Below, one piece after another: positions 1 through 10,384 of a stretch of DNA of 52,254 nucleotides. Made by a program: the position numbers and the translations under genes. How positions within the stretch are numbered: the first letter of the stretch is position 1; each line of letters opens with the position of its first letter. Origin of the DNA: Pedobacter schmidteae (GTDB lineage: Bacteria > Bacteroidota > Bacteroidia > Sphingobacteriales > Sphingobacteriaceae); NCBI GenBank assembly GCA_945901155.1, contig CAMDKO010000009.1:1-52254 (forward strand). The letters run 5' to 3'. The notes beneath the pieces were generated by a model that was not told where the DNA came from, did not search any database, and saw only the letters and a program-made list of their open reading frames with translations.

Positions 1-1779
1 CCTTCAGCACCGATAACTACAACTAGTGAAGAAAAAACAGATTCTGCTGCAGCAGAAGTAGAACCTTCTGTAGTAGAAGAAACGTCAGGAAGTGCTGGTA
101 ATGAAGCAATTAAAAAAGCTGATGCCCCAGCATCAGAAGGAATATCCGCTAGTACTGAAGTTGGAGCAACATCAGCAAGTGCTGGTAATGAAGCGATACA
201 AGAAAAAAAGAACCCACAACAAGCTGAAATATTTATAACAGAGGCAAAAAGCAAAAAATGGACTAAAGAAGTGACTATAAATGGGTTAAAAGACATGGGA
301 TTCACTTCGGATGTTATTAATGTATTTTTTCAGGAATTTTGGGGTGATGATAGAAAAAGAAGACACGCAGTGATTGAAAATTCAGAAGATAGGGCGTCTA
401 AAGGGATTAATGGAATGTGGGCATCCTCAAAAAGAATTTCGCAAAACGCTGCTCTTTGGGGAAAATTAGAAACTAAAGAAGGTACGGATTCCAATAGTGG
501 AAATCTGGGGAAAGCAGCTGAATTTTTCGGGGGAATAAATAGTGTTGGAAAAAATAGTCAGGGTGGAAATACTGCGGAACATATAACTGATGCTTCTAAT
601 ATTGCTGGAAATGCAGGTAAAGCAATAGTTAGCGGAAATCCAAAAGATATGACTGAGGGGATTGTAGATAGTAAAAACCTTCTAGATGACAAACTTCCGA
701 AGGATAAAACGGAAGTTTTAATTGGGGAAATTCTTTCTACTGCAGGTGCTTCAATAAGAACTGTGATTAATACCGTTAGATTGATTTCTGAAGTAAAAGA
801 AGAAGCAAAAACAGGAAGCGCGAAAGGAAAAATTGAAATAGCAGGAGATTTACTACAGGTACTCCAAGATTCTGCAAAGACTGCAATAGCTATAATGGAT
901 CAAATTAATACAGTTGTACCAACTGCAGTTGCTTCTCTTGTACCAGGTCTAGGTGTGGCTATAGATGCGTGTAAATTAGTAATTGATGTGGCTAAATACT
1001 ATAAAAGTAATCAGGTAGTAAAACAATTAGGGCCAGAAGAGGAAGAAGAAAAAAGTCAACTGAATAATTTGTTAAAAACTAAGAATGTTGCGGAAACACT
1101 TCCAGGAATATTCCATTTAGAAGAAAGAGGAGTAGTATTTCATAAACAAAAATATGTTAGATTGAAACCTAGTATTATGAGCGAATTGCAAGATATTGAT
1201 AACGCATTTCATAATGAACTTAACCATGGTCCACTAGATTTTAAATCATGGTGTATAAAATATGGAATATATGAACAGTTAAAAGATATTTCCTATCAAC
1301 AGTTTTATGATGCTGTTGTCGCTTATGAACTTGTCAGCAAGCTAATGGAGATTAATCAAAAAAGAGAAGGTGTAGCAACAAATGGTATAACTATTGGTGC
1401 TATAAGTATGGCTGCAAACATTGTGAAATTAATACCTGCCGATTTTGGGATTACTGCAGCAACACTTACAGCCGCTGCAGCGATAGGTAGTGCTAGTTTG
1501 AAAGGAGGTAAATGGATACAAACGAAGTCAAGGAATTCTGGGAAATTTGGCGGGGATCAAACTAGATCAGAGGACAACAAACATAAAGAATATGTCCAAC
1601 TTGCTAGAAATATATATAAATTGCTATCAGAAGTAAGAGATTTATCAGAAACAGATGAATTAGAAAAAATAGAATTCTTTATTAATGCTACTGGAGCTAA
1701 TTTAGATAATGTTTATGCTCTAAATGGTGATGAGAATCAAATTAAGATTCTAATAAAATCGATGAAAGAAGGAAGATAA
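1..1779 (+). CDS. Left-truncated ORF: Ala/Ser/Glu/Pro-rich linker plus C-terminal region with Gly/Ala-rich hydrophobic segments; candidate eCIS cargo/toxin
   Basis: Frame 1 is open from base 1 in phase with the listed 271..1779 ORF (PSAPITTTSEEKTDSAAAEVEPSVVEETSGSAGNEAI...); stop at 1777-1779. Hydrophobic stretches VPTAVASLVPGLGVAIDACKLVIDVAKYY and NGITIGAISMAANIVKLIPADFGITAATLTAAAAIGSASLKGG. Convergent with the eCIS operon. Confidence 0.6.
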   Translation, partial: PSAPITTTSEEKTDSAAAEVEPSVVEETSGSAGNEAIKKADAPASEGISASTEVGATSASAGNEAIQEKKNPQQAEIFITEAKSKKWTKEVTINGLKDMGFTSDVINVFFQEFWGDDRKRRHAVIENSEDRASKGINGMWASSKRISQNAALWGKLETKEGTDSNSGNLGKAAEFFGGINSVGKNSQGGNTAEHITDASNIAGNAGKAIVSGNPKDMTEGIVDSKNLLDDKLPKDKTEVLIGEILSTAGASIRTVINTVRLISEVKEEAKTGSAKGKIEIAGDLLQVLQDSAKTAIAIMDQINTVVPTAVASLVPGLGVAIDACKLVIDVAKYYKSNQVVKQLGPEEEEEKSQLNNLLKTKNVAETLPGIFHLEERGVVFHKQKYVRLKPSIMSELQDIDNAFHNELNHGPLDFKSWCIKYGIYEQLKDISYQQFYDAVVAYELVSKLMEINQKREGVATNGITIGAISMAANIVKLIPADFGITAATLTAAAAIGSASLKGGKWIQTKSRNSGKFGGDQTRSEDNKHKEYVQLARNIYKLLSEVRDLSETDELEKIEFFINATGANLDNVYALNGDENQIKILIKSMKEGR

Positions 1780-1822
1780 AAATGTAAAAAAAATTAATTA
1801 GCCAATAAACTCTAAGCTTATT

Positions 1823-2425
1823 TCATTGGTAAATAAAAATCGTAAAATCATCTTCAGCATATCCTTCTCTTAGTACTACTTTCGGACTTAACTTGCGGCA
1901 ATAATCTAAAATCTGCTGTGGATTATAATTTACAAGTATTCCCTCAGGGTCATGAACATTCTTCAATAAATTAAAGCCTGTACCTAACCTGCAGCTCGCA
2001 AATAATCGATCAATCATCCTGAATATAAAATCAGGGTTACTATTTTTATAGGCGAATAAGCCTGATGCCAAAACATAATCCATATTTGGTAAATCGGCAG
2101 ACCAGCAATCACCGACATAAAAAGTGGTGTCGGGTATTGAACTATATCTCGCTATTGCAACATCCAAAAACTCTTCCATCTGATCAATTCCGGCATAACG
2201 TAAATCTGAATATTTACTTCTTAAATACCCACACAAATCGCCATGTCCGCAGCCAAGATCCAGAACAGAAAGTCCGCTCATATCCCCTATCTGAGATAAA
2301 ATCTCAAAGCGGATATTCTGGTTTTCATCAGATTTCCACCCAAGTGCCCCAGTACTGCCTGCACCGAACATTTGGATACGTTCCTGATGAAAACGATAAA
2401 TAATTGATCTGTCTACAAAATCCAT
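1823..2425 (-). CDS. Class I SAM-dependent methyltransferase, last gene of the eCIS operon
   Basis: Motif I VLDLGCGHGDLCGYL, post-I YAGIDQMEEFLDVA, FYVGDCWSADLP; 1-nt gap from the AAA ATPase. Confidence 0.8.
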   Translation of the reverse strand: MDFVDRSIIYRFHQERIQMFGAGSTGALGWKSDENQNIRFEILSQIGDMSGLSVLDLGCGHGDLCGYLRSKYSDLRYAGIDQMEEFLDVAIARYSSIPDTTFYVGDCWSADLPNMDYVLASGLFAYKNSNPDFIFRMIDRLFASCRLGTGFNLLKNVHDPEGILVNYNPQQILDYCRKLSPKVVLREGYAEDDFTIFIYQ

Positions 2426-2426
2426 A

Positions 2427-3779
2427 CTAAACGATCTTTCCTTCTTTACCGAACTCCTTTCGAATCCCCTCTACAATATCTTTCTTAAAAATCTCATTAC
2501 TACCCCTTTTAAGAGCCTTCATAGAACTATACCTGCTGACATTAATTATGGCACCACCTGCCATTTCATACTTCTGGGCAATCTCATCGATATTTAAACC
2601 TGATTCCAATGTGCATTGAGATGAGAATGCTTGTTTCCAGAGTCGCTTACGCTGCTCCGGACCTGGCATTGGAAAGTATATCATAGATTGAAAACGCCGA
2701 GAAAAGGCATCATCAAGATTTGCTTTTAGATTTGTGGCCAAAATAACTACGCCCGGGAAGTCCTCAACTCGCTGTAATAAATAGGATACCTCCTGATTAG
2801 CATGACGGTCGTTGGAACTACTTGTTTGTGTGCGCTTACCAAATAAAGCATCTGCTTCATCAAAAAATAGAATCCAGTTCTTGTTCTCCGCCTGATCAAA
2901 AACATTAGCAAGGTTCTTTTCAGTTTCACCTATAAACTTAGAAACAACCATTGAAAGATCAATGCGGTAGACATCCAATCCTGATGACTTACCCAAAAGG
3001 CTGGCAGTTAATGTTTTACCGGTTCCTGGAGGACCATAGAATAAGGTTCTAAAACCGGGTTTAATCTTTTTGCTCATTCCCCAATCATTCAAAAGGGTTT
3101 GTCCGTAGTCAATCCAGTCTTTTATTTCATTAACCTCTTCAAATATGTTCTCTTCAAGTACTAGATCGGTCCATTCAAGATTAGTAGTAATTAGTTTTGC
3201 AGGGAAATTAATACCATAATCAGGCTTATGAGAAACACCGCTTGTAAAATAACTAAGGTATTCGGATGCCATAGTTAATACACCACTTAAAAAAGGTTCA
3301 TGAGGATGTTTATGAACCAAATCGAGAATTTTAAATTTTCTGAAAAAATGATCTTCACCAAAAAGACCTATCAGATTAAGTCTCTTCTCAAGATCAATTC
3401 CGGCAATTATAAATGCTGCAGTTTCGCCGGTGGGAATAAAACCTCCATGATTTTGACCTTTAATCCCTCCAATTTCCGTAAATCCACGATCATAGGTTGA
3501 GTTTTTTATGAAGAAAATATCCAATAAATGAGGCTGAATATGGGGTGCTAATGCTAAAGCGAGAATAATACGCTCTTCAAAAGTCATTTGATAATTACTT
3601 GTAATATTGGCATAGACAGAGCTATTCTTCTCAAATTCAGGCAAGGGAATATCTTGAATATGACTATAGTTTGAATCCTGAGAAAAATAGAGTTTAATTC
3701 GCGTGTCTATTACCATTGCGAGCCATTCCATTTCCTTTACTAATGCATCCGCATTCGCTTTTATTGGGGTTACATCCAT
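2427..3779 (-). CDS. AAA+ ATPase of contractile injection system (Afp15-like)
   Basis: Walker A LFYGPPGTGKTLTASLLGK, Walker B NWILFFDEADALFGKR, sensor VVILATNLKANLDDAFSRRF; located after the tape-measure gene. Confidence 0.9.
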   Translation of the reverse strand: MDVTPIKANADALVKEMEWLAMVIDTRIKLYFSQDSNYSHIQDIPLPEFEKNSSVYANITSNYQMTFEERIILALALAPHIQPHLLDIFFIKNSTYDRGFTEIGGIKGQNHGGFIPTGETAAFIIAGIDLEKRLNLIGLFGEDHFFRKFKILDLVHKHPHEPFLSGVLTMASEYLSYFTSGVSHKPDYGINFPAKLITTNLEWTDLVLEENIFEEVNEIKDWIDYGQTLLNDWGMSKKIKPGFRTLFYGPPGTGKTLTASLLGKSSGLDVYRIDLSMVVSKFIGETEKNLANVFDQAENKNWILFFDEADALFGKRTQTSSSNDRHANQEVSYLLQRVEDFPGVVILATNLKANLDDAFSRRFQSMIYFPMPGPEQRKRLWKQAFSSQCTLESGLNIDEIAQKYEMAGGAIINVSRYSSMKALKRGSNEIFKKDIVEGIRKEFGKEGKIV

Positions 3780-6700
3780 TCTACATAAATAAATTCAGTC
3801 ATCCATGGAGTCTTAATCATTCCTAATCCCCAGGGCAACGTATTCAATAATACATCGTAACCTCTATTCTCAACCTTTAAATTCCAGTTTTCTTCAATCC
3901 TTGACAAAGCACCATCGCGTTGCAAAAAAGAAGCCTGGAAGCTTTCTGAAGATGTATTTTTAAGCTTGTCCCACTGCACCAGGACAGCATTTAGAAGTTC
4001 AGCGGAAACCGATTTTTCAAACTCCGTCATCATAATTCCCGAAATAACAGGCTCATCAATGGGTATATTACAAAGTATTTTGTTCAAAACCAATTCATGT
4101 TCTTCATTTTTTTCTGTACCAAATGCAAGATACTGAAGTAAATGAACTGCTCTATGTCTAAATTCTGAATTTATAAAATCACCATCCTTAACCATGTTTA
4201 GCCTATTAAAATAAGTACTCAAAAAAGGATGTAAAATTACAAGTCCGGCATTATGAATATAGATCGAATCTTGATCTGATAGAATTTCCTTTGCAGATTT
4301 CTTATGTTCAACTTGCTGCTGTTCCTGAATTTCTTCTTTTAATTGTCTTAATTCATCCTCTTTAGATTCTTCGGGATTCAAATTCAATAATTTTTCAAAA
4401 GCTTTTCTTTCAGCCAGTTTAAGTTCATCTTTCAGATCTTTTAATTTTGATTCAAATATTTCTGATCGTGAAACAAATTTCTCTAATTCAGGAATTAGTT
4501 TGATGATGAATCCATTATTTACAACGCTTGATTTGAGATTTTGCCTGATAGATAACCTTATTTTTAACGATAACTGGTAATTATTATCATTAAGAAATTC
4601 CATGAACTGAATAAAGTACGAATTAATAGTTACAGCTTTTATAATTCCGCCCAATATCATCAAATTGAAACTACGAATAAAGAGTTTCATTTTCCCCTTA
4701 TCGAGGCTATCATCAAGTATATTTGAAAGCCAGTTATTCAGGTCTCTAATTTCAACCGAAACCTGACTAGTATTTGTAATTTCAAGTTCCAGCATCTCAT
4801 TTACTAACGAATCTGATAGAAATTGAGCTAAATAGCTAGAAACGGCAGTAGACTTTAGCAATAATTTGAGAATATTTTTATTTTCAGAAATTGGGTTTTT
4901 TGTTAAATTTTCTAATAATTGAATGAGATTTTTTTCATTTAATCCTGTACCTGATTTTTGTCGAATTAACAAAAGAATACTCTTTTCAAACTTTGTTGCT
5001 AAAAAAACTTTGATAATATTTTCTTCAATAGAGTTTGATAACCGGAAGATATCATACAATCTGAAAACATTTTGAACGTCATATTTCTCAGAAAAAATAA
5101 TTCTATCAAGGTCTGTAGGATTATTTTTATGTAAGAAAAGCAGCAGTTGCTTCAAAAATGAATTAACAGAAACTTCTGTTCTTTGCTTATATTTTTCGGG
5201 TAATTTATTGAATTGTAGAAAATAGCGTAAAATAAACGATGCCTCGTTTATTACCATATCAAATTTTAAAAGTTCATTTTTGGGGTTATCAGATTGTAAT
5301 TGTTGGGTTAATATTAACTCAATTTCGGGCGATTCTAACCAAGCTGGTAATAGATTTCCTGCAGAATCAAGACTTATCCTGTATTCATTTTCTTCCAAAT
5401 ACCGAATAACTTTATTTATTTGGGCTCTGATCTGTTTATCTAAAACTAATGAATTCAGTAAAAATTTAAGGTTGTTGATAGATATATCCTTGGAAAATGA
5501 AAGATTTATTATAAAAAAGGTCAGAAAGTCTCCATGCTTAAAACTTTCATAATAAGTTTTAATGTACATCTCCCATAATGATGCTAAAGTAATTCGCTCC
5601 ATCATATTCTGTTCGAAAAATGGGGTTGAAGCATTTCCGGAAAATAATGAAATAATTCTTTCGATATATCTGATGGCCTTATTTCCATCTGGGAGAAGAC
5701 GAAAAATTTTAAACAATAATGGGTTAGAAACCTGATTCAGTATCCTTGTACGAGTACCTAAACTTTGACCGGCAAACTTTATAAACACAATTGCCTCAGC
5801 AGGAGATTCTCTGAATAATTGTTCAATTAATTGAGATATTGCTGAATTTGAATACTTTTCGGCAGTCCACCACGGATAATGACCTAATTTCAGCCAGTAA
5901 TAGAGTATATCCCTTAAGCTTTTTGATCCAATAATATCGGGAACTTGTGGCTTGATTTCATTTAAATTTTCAATACTTAATGTTGTTTCCGATTTCTCAA
6001 TATGAATTTTATAAAATGCACTTAAATCTTGAATAAGTGACACATGCCTATTACTGGCATAATGCCTGACACCGATATTTTTAATAAGAAAAACAAGTAT
6101 GTCAGAAAAATTAACATTAAAATGATTTGCCAAATTTCTGATATTGCTTTCAAGAAACATCTGCCTATTAAAATCAGACCCTCTGTCCACTAATAAATAC
6201 TCCAAAACAAATTCCCAAATTGCCTCGGCAAGTTCCAGGTTTTGTACTTTAATTTTTGAGTCCCTTTTATTATTTTCTTTTGCCTCAGTGATGTAGTCAA
6301 CAATAAATTCGACCTGTTCTGGTTCTAGGATTTTAACAATTGAAAGTAATATTTCTTCATTAAATCTTTTTACAATTAACCTCCTGCTGTATTGCTTCTG
6401 TCCTATATTACGAAGAAGGATAGCCATCGTTTTAGGTTTGGTGTTCAGCATACTAACTAACATTAGTTCTAATGATTGCTGGTCTGAATAAGCGGACCAC
6501 CACGGGAAACTACCAAAAGTTAAATAATATCTAAGAAGCTCCAGATTATCTGAAAGCTCAGGTAAATCATTTTCGACATTTCTATTAGCAATAAAAACAT
6601 TCCTGTCAGGGTTTGTCTCAACATCTATGGATAATTCAAGAATAATGCTTTGCAGTGAATCAGTATTTCGTAATTCCGGAGAACCCGATTGAAGACCAGC

Positions 6701-7516
6701 TGCAAAAAGTGCAAGAAGTTCCTTGAATTCTGTATTAAAATGTGCTGACATATTTATTAGCATCATTTTAACAAACTCTTTTCTATTGAAATGTGAGCCT
6801 CTGTCAATTAAAAGAAAGCTCAGTATTAATAACCAAACAGCTCTTTTAAAATCATTCTCTTCATTTTTGACAAGAATAACTTCTCTTTGTACCTGAACTA
6901 AATTCTGGTGGTAATCAAAAATAAATTCAGCTTCTTCGGGCTCAAGTATTATTATGATATATTTGATTTGCTGTTCTGTAAACTGATATACAAGGCGCTT
7001 TCTTGTATTATAATCCTGCCCAATGCGCAATATCAATTCCTTTAGCTTTAGAGAAGCATTTAAAAGTAAAAAATCTAAAACTACAGAAATTGTTGGTCCT
7101 TCTGTTTCTGATACCCACCATGGATAAGTACCTTTCAATAAAAAATACTCAAATAATTGCAAATACCGAACAGGTATACTATCGTGAATTAACTCTTCCG
7201 AATCATTTGTAGGAACAGAATTATCATGAAGAAGAATAAGTCTAAGCTCCTCTTCTATTTTTTGAATGAGCCTGTTTGGAAGTTCAGTATCCAAAAGTTC
7301 AAAATCTATATCACCAAGATTTATTTGTAACGAATCAACTTTAATTATTCTGTTTGAAGGAAGAATTCTGTCGAACAGCTGGTTCATTTCATCCAACAGA
7401 AAATTATTAAAAATCGAACTAATCTTATCTTGCAGAACAACACTATTTTCTTTCGAAGAAAAATCAATATCGAAGATTTGGCGTCCGATGATATGAGGAT
7501 GCTTATCCATCTTCAA
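3770..7516 (-). CDS. Contractile injection system tape measure protein (Afp14-like)
   Basis: 1248 aa; HIIGRQIFDIDFSS N-terminus; repeated YFLLKGTYPWW / YYLTFGSFPWW / YWLKLGHYPWW motifs; C-terminal NAGLVILHPFLSTYFNRL. Confidence 0.85.
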   Translation of the reverse strand: MKMDKHPHIIGRQIFDIDFSSKENSVVLQDKISSIFNNFLLDEMNQLFDRILPSNRIIKVDSLQINLGDIDFELLDTELPNRLIQKIEEELRLILLHDNSVPTNDSEELIHDSIPVRYLQLFEYFLLKGTYPWWVSETEGPTISVVLDFLLLNASLKLKELILRIGQDYNTRKRLVYQFTEQQIKYIIIILEPEEAEFIFDYHQNLVQVQREVILVKNEENDFKRAVWLLILSFLLIDRGSHFNRKEFVKMMLINMSAHFNTEFKELLALFAAGLQSGSPELRNTDSLQSIILELSIDVETNPDRNVFIANRNVENDLPELSDNLELLRYYLTFGSFPWWSAYSDQQSLELMLVSMLNTKPKTMAILLRNIGQKQYSRRLIVKRFNEEILLSIVKILEPEQVEFIVDYITEAKENNKRDSKIKVQNLELAEAIWEFVLEYLLVDRGSDFNRQMFLESNIRNLANHFNVNFSDILVFLIKNIGVRHYASNRHVSLIQDLSAFYKIHIEKSETTLSIENLNEIKPQVPDIIGSKSLRDILYYWLKLGHYPWWTAEKYSNSAISQLIEQLFRESPAEAIVFIKFAGQSLGTRTRILNQVSNPLLFKIFRLLPDGNKAIRYIERIISLFSGNASTPFFEQNMMERITLASLWEMYIKTYYESFKHGDFLTFFIINLSFSKDISINNLKFLLNSLVLDKQIRAQINKVIRYLEENEYRISLDSAGNLLPAWLESPEIELILTQQLQSDNPKNELLKFDMVINEASFILRYFLQFNKLPEKYKQRTEVSVNSFLKQLLLFLHKNNPTDLDRIIFSEKYDVQNVFRLYDIFRLSNSIEENIIKVFLATKFEKSILLLIRQKSGTGLNEKNLIQLLENLTKNPISENKNILKLLLKSTAVSSYLAQFLSDSLVNEMLELEITNTSQVSVEIRDLNNWLSNILDDSLDKGKMKLFIRSFNLMILGGIIKAVTINSYFIQFMEFLNDNNYQLSLKIRLSIRQNLKSSVVNNGFIIKLIPELEKFVSRSEIFESKLKDLKDELKLAERKAFEKLLNLNPEESKEDELRQLKEEIQEQQQVEHKKSAKEILSDQDSIYIHNAGLVILHPFLSTYFNRLNMVKDGDFINSEFRHRAVHLLQYLAFGTEKNEEHELVLNKILCNIPIDEPVISGIMMTEFEKSVSAELLNAVLVQWDKLKNTSSESFQASFLQRDGALSRIEENWNLKVENRGYDVLLNTLPWGLGMIKTPWMTEFIYVEWM

Positions 7517-7534
7517 TTATAATTGAATATTATT

Positions 7535-10369
7535 TTACTGATAAAGCATATGAACCAATGCATTTCTAAGAATTTCCTTTGTATCTGGATCTATCTGGTT
7601 AGCAGTAAATCTTTTCCAGTCAAAGTACCAAGCCTCAAATCTTTTCATCTTATTTATGCCCATCCAATTAAAATTAATTTTAACATGTGCTGGAGCGTTT
7701 ATTCTGAATAGGTTCTCTGCTACTTCTCTAAATCCTTTATCCTGAAAACGAGCTGGCCAAGAAGGAAATACAACAGTCATATTTAGTCTGAAAAAATCTT
7801 CATTAATCATTACATGATTTTCTCCCTTTACAACCATTTGAAATCTAGAAAGAAATTTCTCCTTCTGGCCTGAGTAAATCTTGAAATATGAATAAATATT
7901 TTGATGATCAAAATTTTTGTTCATGGTGTAAGATTCTGCAAGTTCTGAAACAGGAGAATAAAGATTTATTTTACAAATTTTAGCGAGTTTTTCATCATTT
8001 AAATCATTTTCCTCAGATAAAAGTTTGATTAATGATTGCATTACTTCCTCTCGCTCTTGAAATGTCATCCATTTACTATGCTCCATTAAATTATCTCCAT
8101 TTCTTGCAAGAAATTTAAATCCAAATAATTTTGAATTCAAATCAGGTCGTAGCAGAATATGTTCCATTAAATAAAATCCCTCAGATTGAATATTGACTTT
8201 TTTAATATATTCAATCATATTTTTTAAAGATTTCATCGCACTCGTATGAGTTAAAAACCGACTGATAATGGTCCACTTTTCCTGTAATGGAGATTTAAAA
8301 AGTATGATATATGCCTTTAAAACTTCAGGATCAGGTCCGATTCTGAAGTTTCGTATATCTAATGCATGTTTGAGGATGCTTAATTCCTGATTTTGAAGAA
8401 GAAAGGCATCATTTGGGATATTTTCATTAGTTATTATTTTATCCTCGTTAAGTAGTGTATCTATATCTTTTTTATTTAATAGAATCTTAGTTAAATCATG
8501 CTGAACAAAATTTTCAGCAGGTTTTACAGAAGGAGAAATTAATTTTGGATTAGTAGGTTCCAGACTAATTTTATCATTATCGAATACAGAGCTTAACTTT
8601 CTGCCTAAATTTTCAGGAGAGAGATATAATAATAATCGCATCTTGGAGGTAAAATCCCAATTATTTTTTGAGCTTAAATAATTGAAAGCCTTAAATCTGT
8701 TTGAGCTTATTTTCGGTAAATTATTTAATATAGATGATTTCCATTTTAACTCGTTAAGAAGTTTATTTTCGTCTGAATTATTTTCATAAAGTGAAGAATA
8801 AAGCTGTATGGGATATGGAATGACGAATTCATTAAACCGGGCCAGAAAATGATCTAATACTTGATTCTTTCTGTAATTGAATGCATCCTTAGTTTCTAAT
8901 GAATTTTTAAGTGATTCTATATAACTGTTGGTCAAATCACTTTTAAAATCTTCCCAGTTCCGATTTGTAACTTCAGGATATTTGGAGGTAAATGCACTCA
9001 ATAAATATTTAACATCAGGAACAGGATATAAGGTATTGGGATAATAAGTATTAGCTGAATTTGGATTAACTTCAATAGACAATATATCACTAACATTAGA
9101 AAGCTGAGATAAATAATTAGCCATGATTTGTTCAAAAAAAAGAAGATATCCTTTCAATTGTTTAGCCTGTCCCTTTCTGGATTTTGTAGAACTATTAGGC
9201 AAGCCCTCGAAGCCTATTCCATAGATATTTGGGAATTGATTTTGAATAGAATGATAAACTTTATTATTTCGATAATTACCACTTATCTTTTCAAGAGAAG
9301 AATTTCCATAAAATGATGAAATAAAGTCTCTTTTCCCCGTTTCTCTTATTTTGTTTAAAATAGATCGAAAAAGAGGTCTTTTAATATTAGATTCCGTATT
9401 GTCCTGAGATACCTTTATGTAATTTTCGGATGATTTTATGTCAAGTAAAGCAAAACTATCCTCAGCGATTCTGAATGGTTTATTAAAACTATTCTGTTGT
9501 GTATTTTTAATCTTTAATTTTTTTACAGAAAGTACTCCATCAATATCTAATATTGATTTTATAAGTTCAGCAGGATCAATTAAAGTATGCCTCATTCTTA
9601 ACTCACTATCCGGTATAAATCCATTGGTTAAAAATGGGCCATTATAAATCTGGTCTATACTTAAACCCATATCCAAAAGCTCACCTTCTGTATAGTATTT
9701 GACAGAGGGATTAAGTTGACTCTCGAGACGATGGAATACATAGGCTAGGATTTCTTCAGCAAGACGATTGGGTTCAACTATTATATCAGCTTCAATAATT
9801 AATTTTACAGGTTTAAGAACTACGATATCATTTAAAACATCCTCACAAAGGTTTCTTTTTTTGACAAAACACTTACGAACCTGATCAGAAATACTTATGG
9901 AAAGACTAGAATCATTTAATAATTTTTCAGCTGTTTTAGGATCTACTTGTACAACAATTTTGTACAGACCATTGATTGTGTTTACAGAATAATTGGAATT
10001 TAGAGGGAATAACCATGCATTTTTTACAACTTCAACCTCATCAATAATAATTTTTCGGAAGTCATTGATAGTAACCGGATTGGTAGTTAAAATTTCATCT
10101 TTAGTAAAAAAAGCATTTTTTTGATAGTTAATATTGCCTGATTCATCGGCTAAAAGATCCTCAATAGGAAAATCAGTTCTATAAGCAAGTTCAGTTATAC
10201 TGAAACATAACTGCTCTAAAATAGTTAAACCGGGATCATGTAAATTAAAATCAGTCCAGCTTTTGCCCGAAAGCCTTTGAATCAATTCGATTCCACTTTT
10301 CCTTAGAAAATCGAAATCCATTGAAGGTTTCTTTTGAGATGTCTTATCTATAGAAACGGGCTTGATCAT
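7535..10369 (-). CDS. Large eCIS baseplate protein (Afp12-like)
   Basis: 944 aa; WTDFNLHDPGLTILEQLCFSITELAYRTDFPIEDLL; position between the fibre-like protein and the tape measure. Confidence 0.75.
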   Translation of the reverse strand: MIKPVSIDKTSQKKPSMDFDFLRKSGIELIQRLSGKSWTDFNLHDPGLTILEQLCFSITELAYRTDFPIEDLLADESGNINYQKNAFFTKDEILTTNPVTINDFRKIIIDEVEVVKNAWLFPLNSNYSVNTINGLYKIVVQVDPKTAEKLLNDSSLSISISDQVRKCFVKKRNLCEDVLNDIVVLKPVKLIIEADIIVEPNRLAEEILAYVFHRLESQLNPSVKYYTEGELLDMGLSIDQIYNGPFLTNGFIPDSELRMRHTLIDPAELIKSILDIDGVLSVKKLKIKNTQQNSFNKPFRIAEDSFALLDIKSSENYIKVSQDNTESNIKRPLFRSILNKIRETGKRDFISSFYGNSSLEKISGNYRNNKVYHSIQNQFPNIYGIGFEGLPNSSTKSRKGQAKQLKGYLLFFEQIMANYLSQLSNVSDILSIEVNPNSANTYYPNTLYPVPDVKYLLSAFTSKYPEVTNRNWEDFKSDLTNSYIESLKNSLETKDAFNYRKNQVLDHFLARFNEFVIPYPIQLYSSLYENNSDENKLLNELKWKSSILNNLPKISSNRFKAFNYLSSKNNWDFTSKMRLLLYLSPENLGRKLSSVFDNDKISLEPTNPKLISPSVKPAENFVQHDLTKILLNKKDIDTLLNEDKIITNENIPNDAFLLQNQELSILKHALDIRNFRIGPDPEVLKAYIILFKSPLQEKWTIISRFLTHTSAMKSLKNMIEYIKKVNIQSEGFYLMEHILLRPDLNSKLFGFKFLARNGDNLMEHSKWMTFQEREEVMQSLIKLLSEENDLNDEKLAKICKINLYSPVSELAESYTMNKNFDHQNIYSYFKIYSGQKEKFLSRFQMVVKGENHVMINEDFFRLNMTVVFPSWPARFQDKGFREVAENLFRINAPAHVKINFNWMGINKMKRFEAWYFDWKRFTANQIDPDTKEILRNALVHMLYQ

Positions 10370-10384
10370 TTAATATAGAAGTTT

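Noticed and set aside
2065-2403. Antisense ORF over the methyltransferase, and similar antisense ORFs (5280-5552, 7266-7496, 9438-9647, 10673-10954, 18771-19082, 19289-19558, 28434-28784, 31882-32142, 45024-45365, 48811-49236)
   Set aside because: They lie opposite well-supported coding genes or in AT-rich gaps, with composition typical of shadow ORFs and no domain signal
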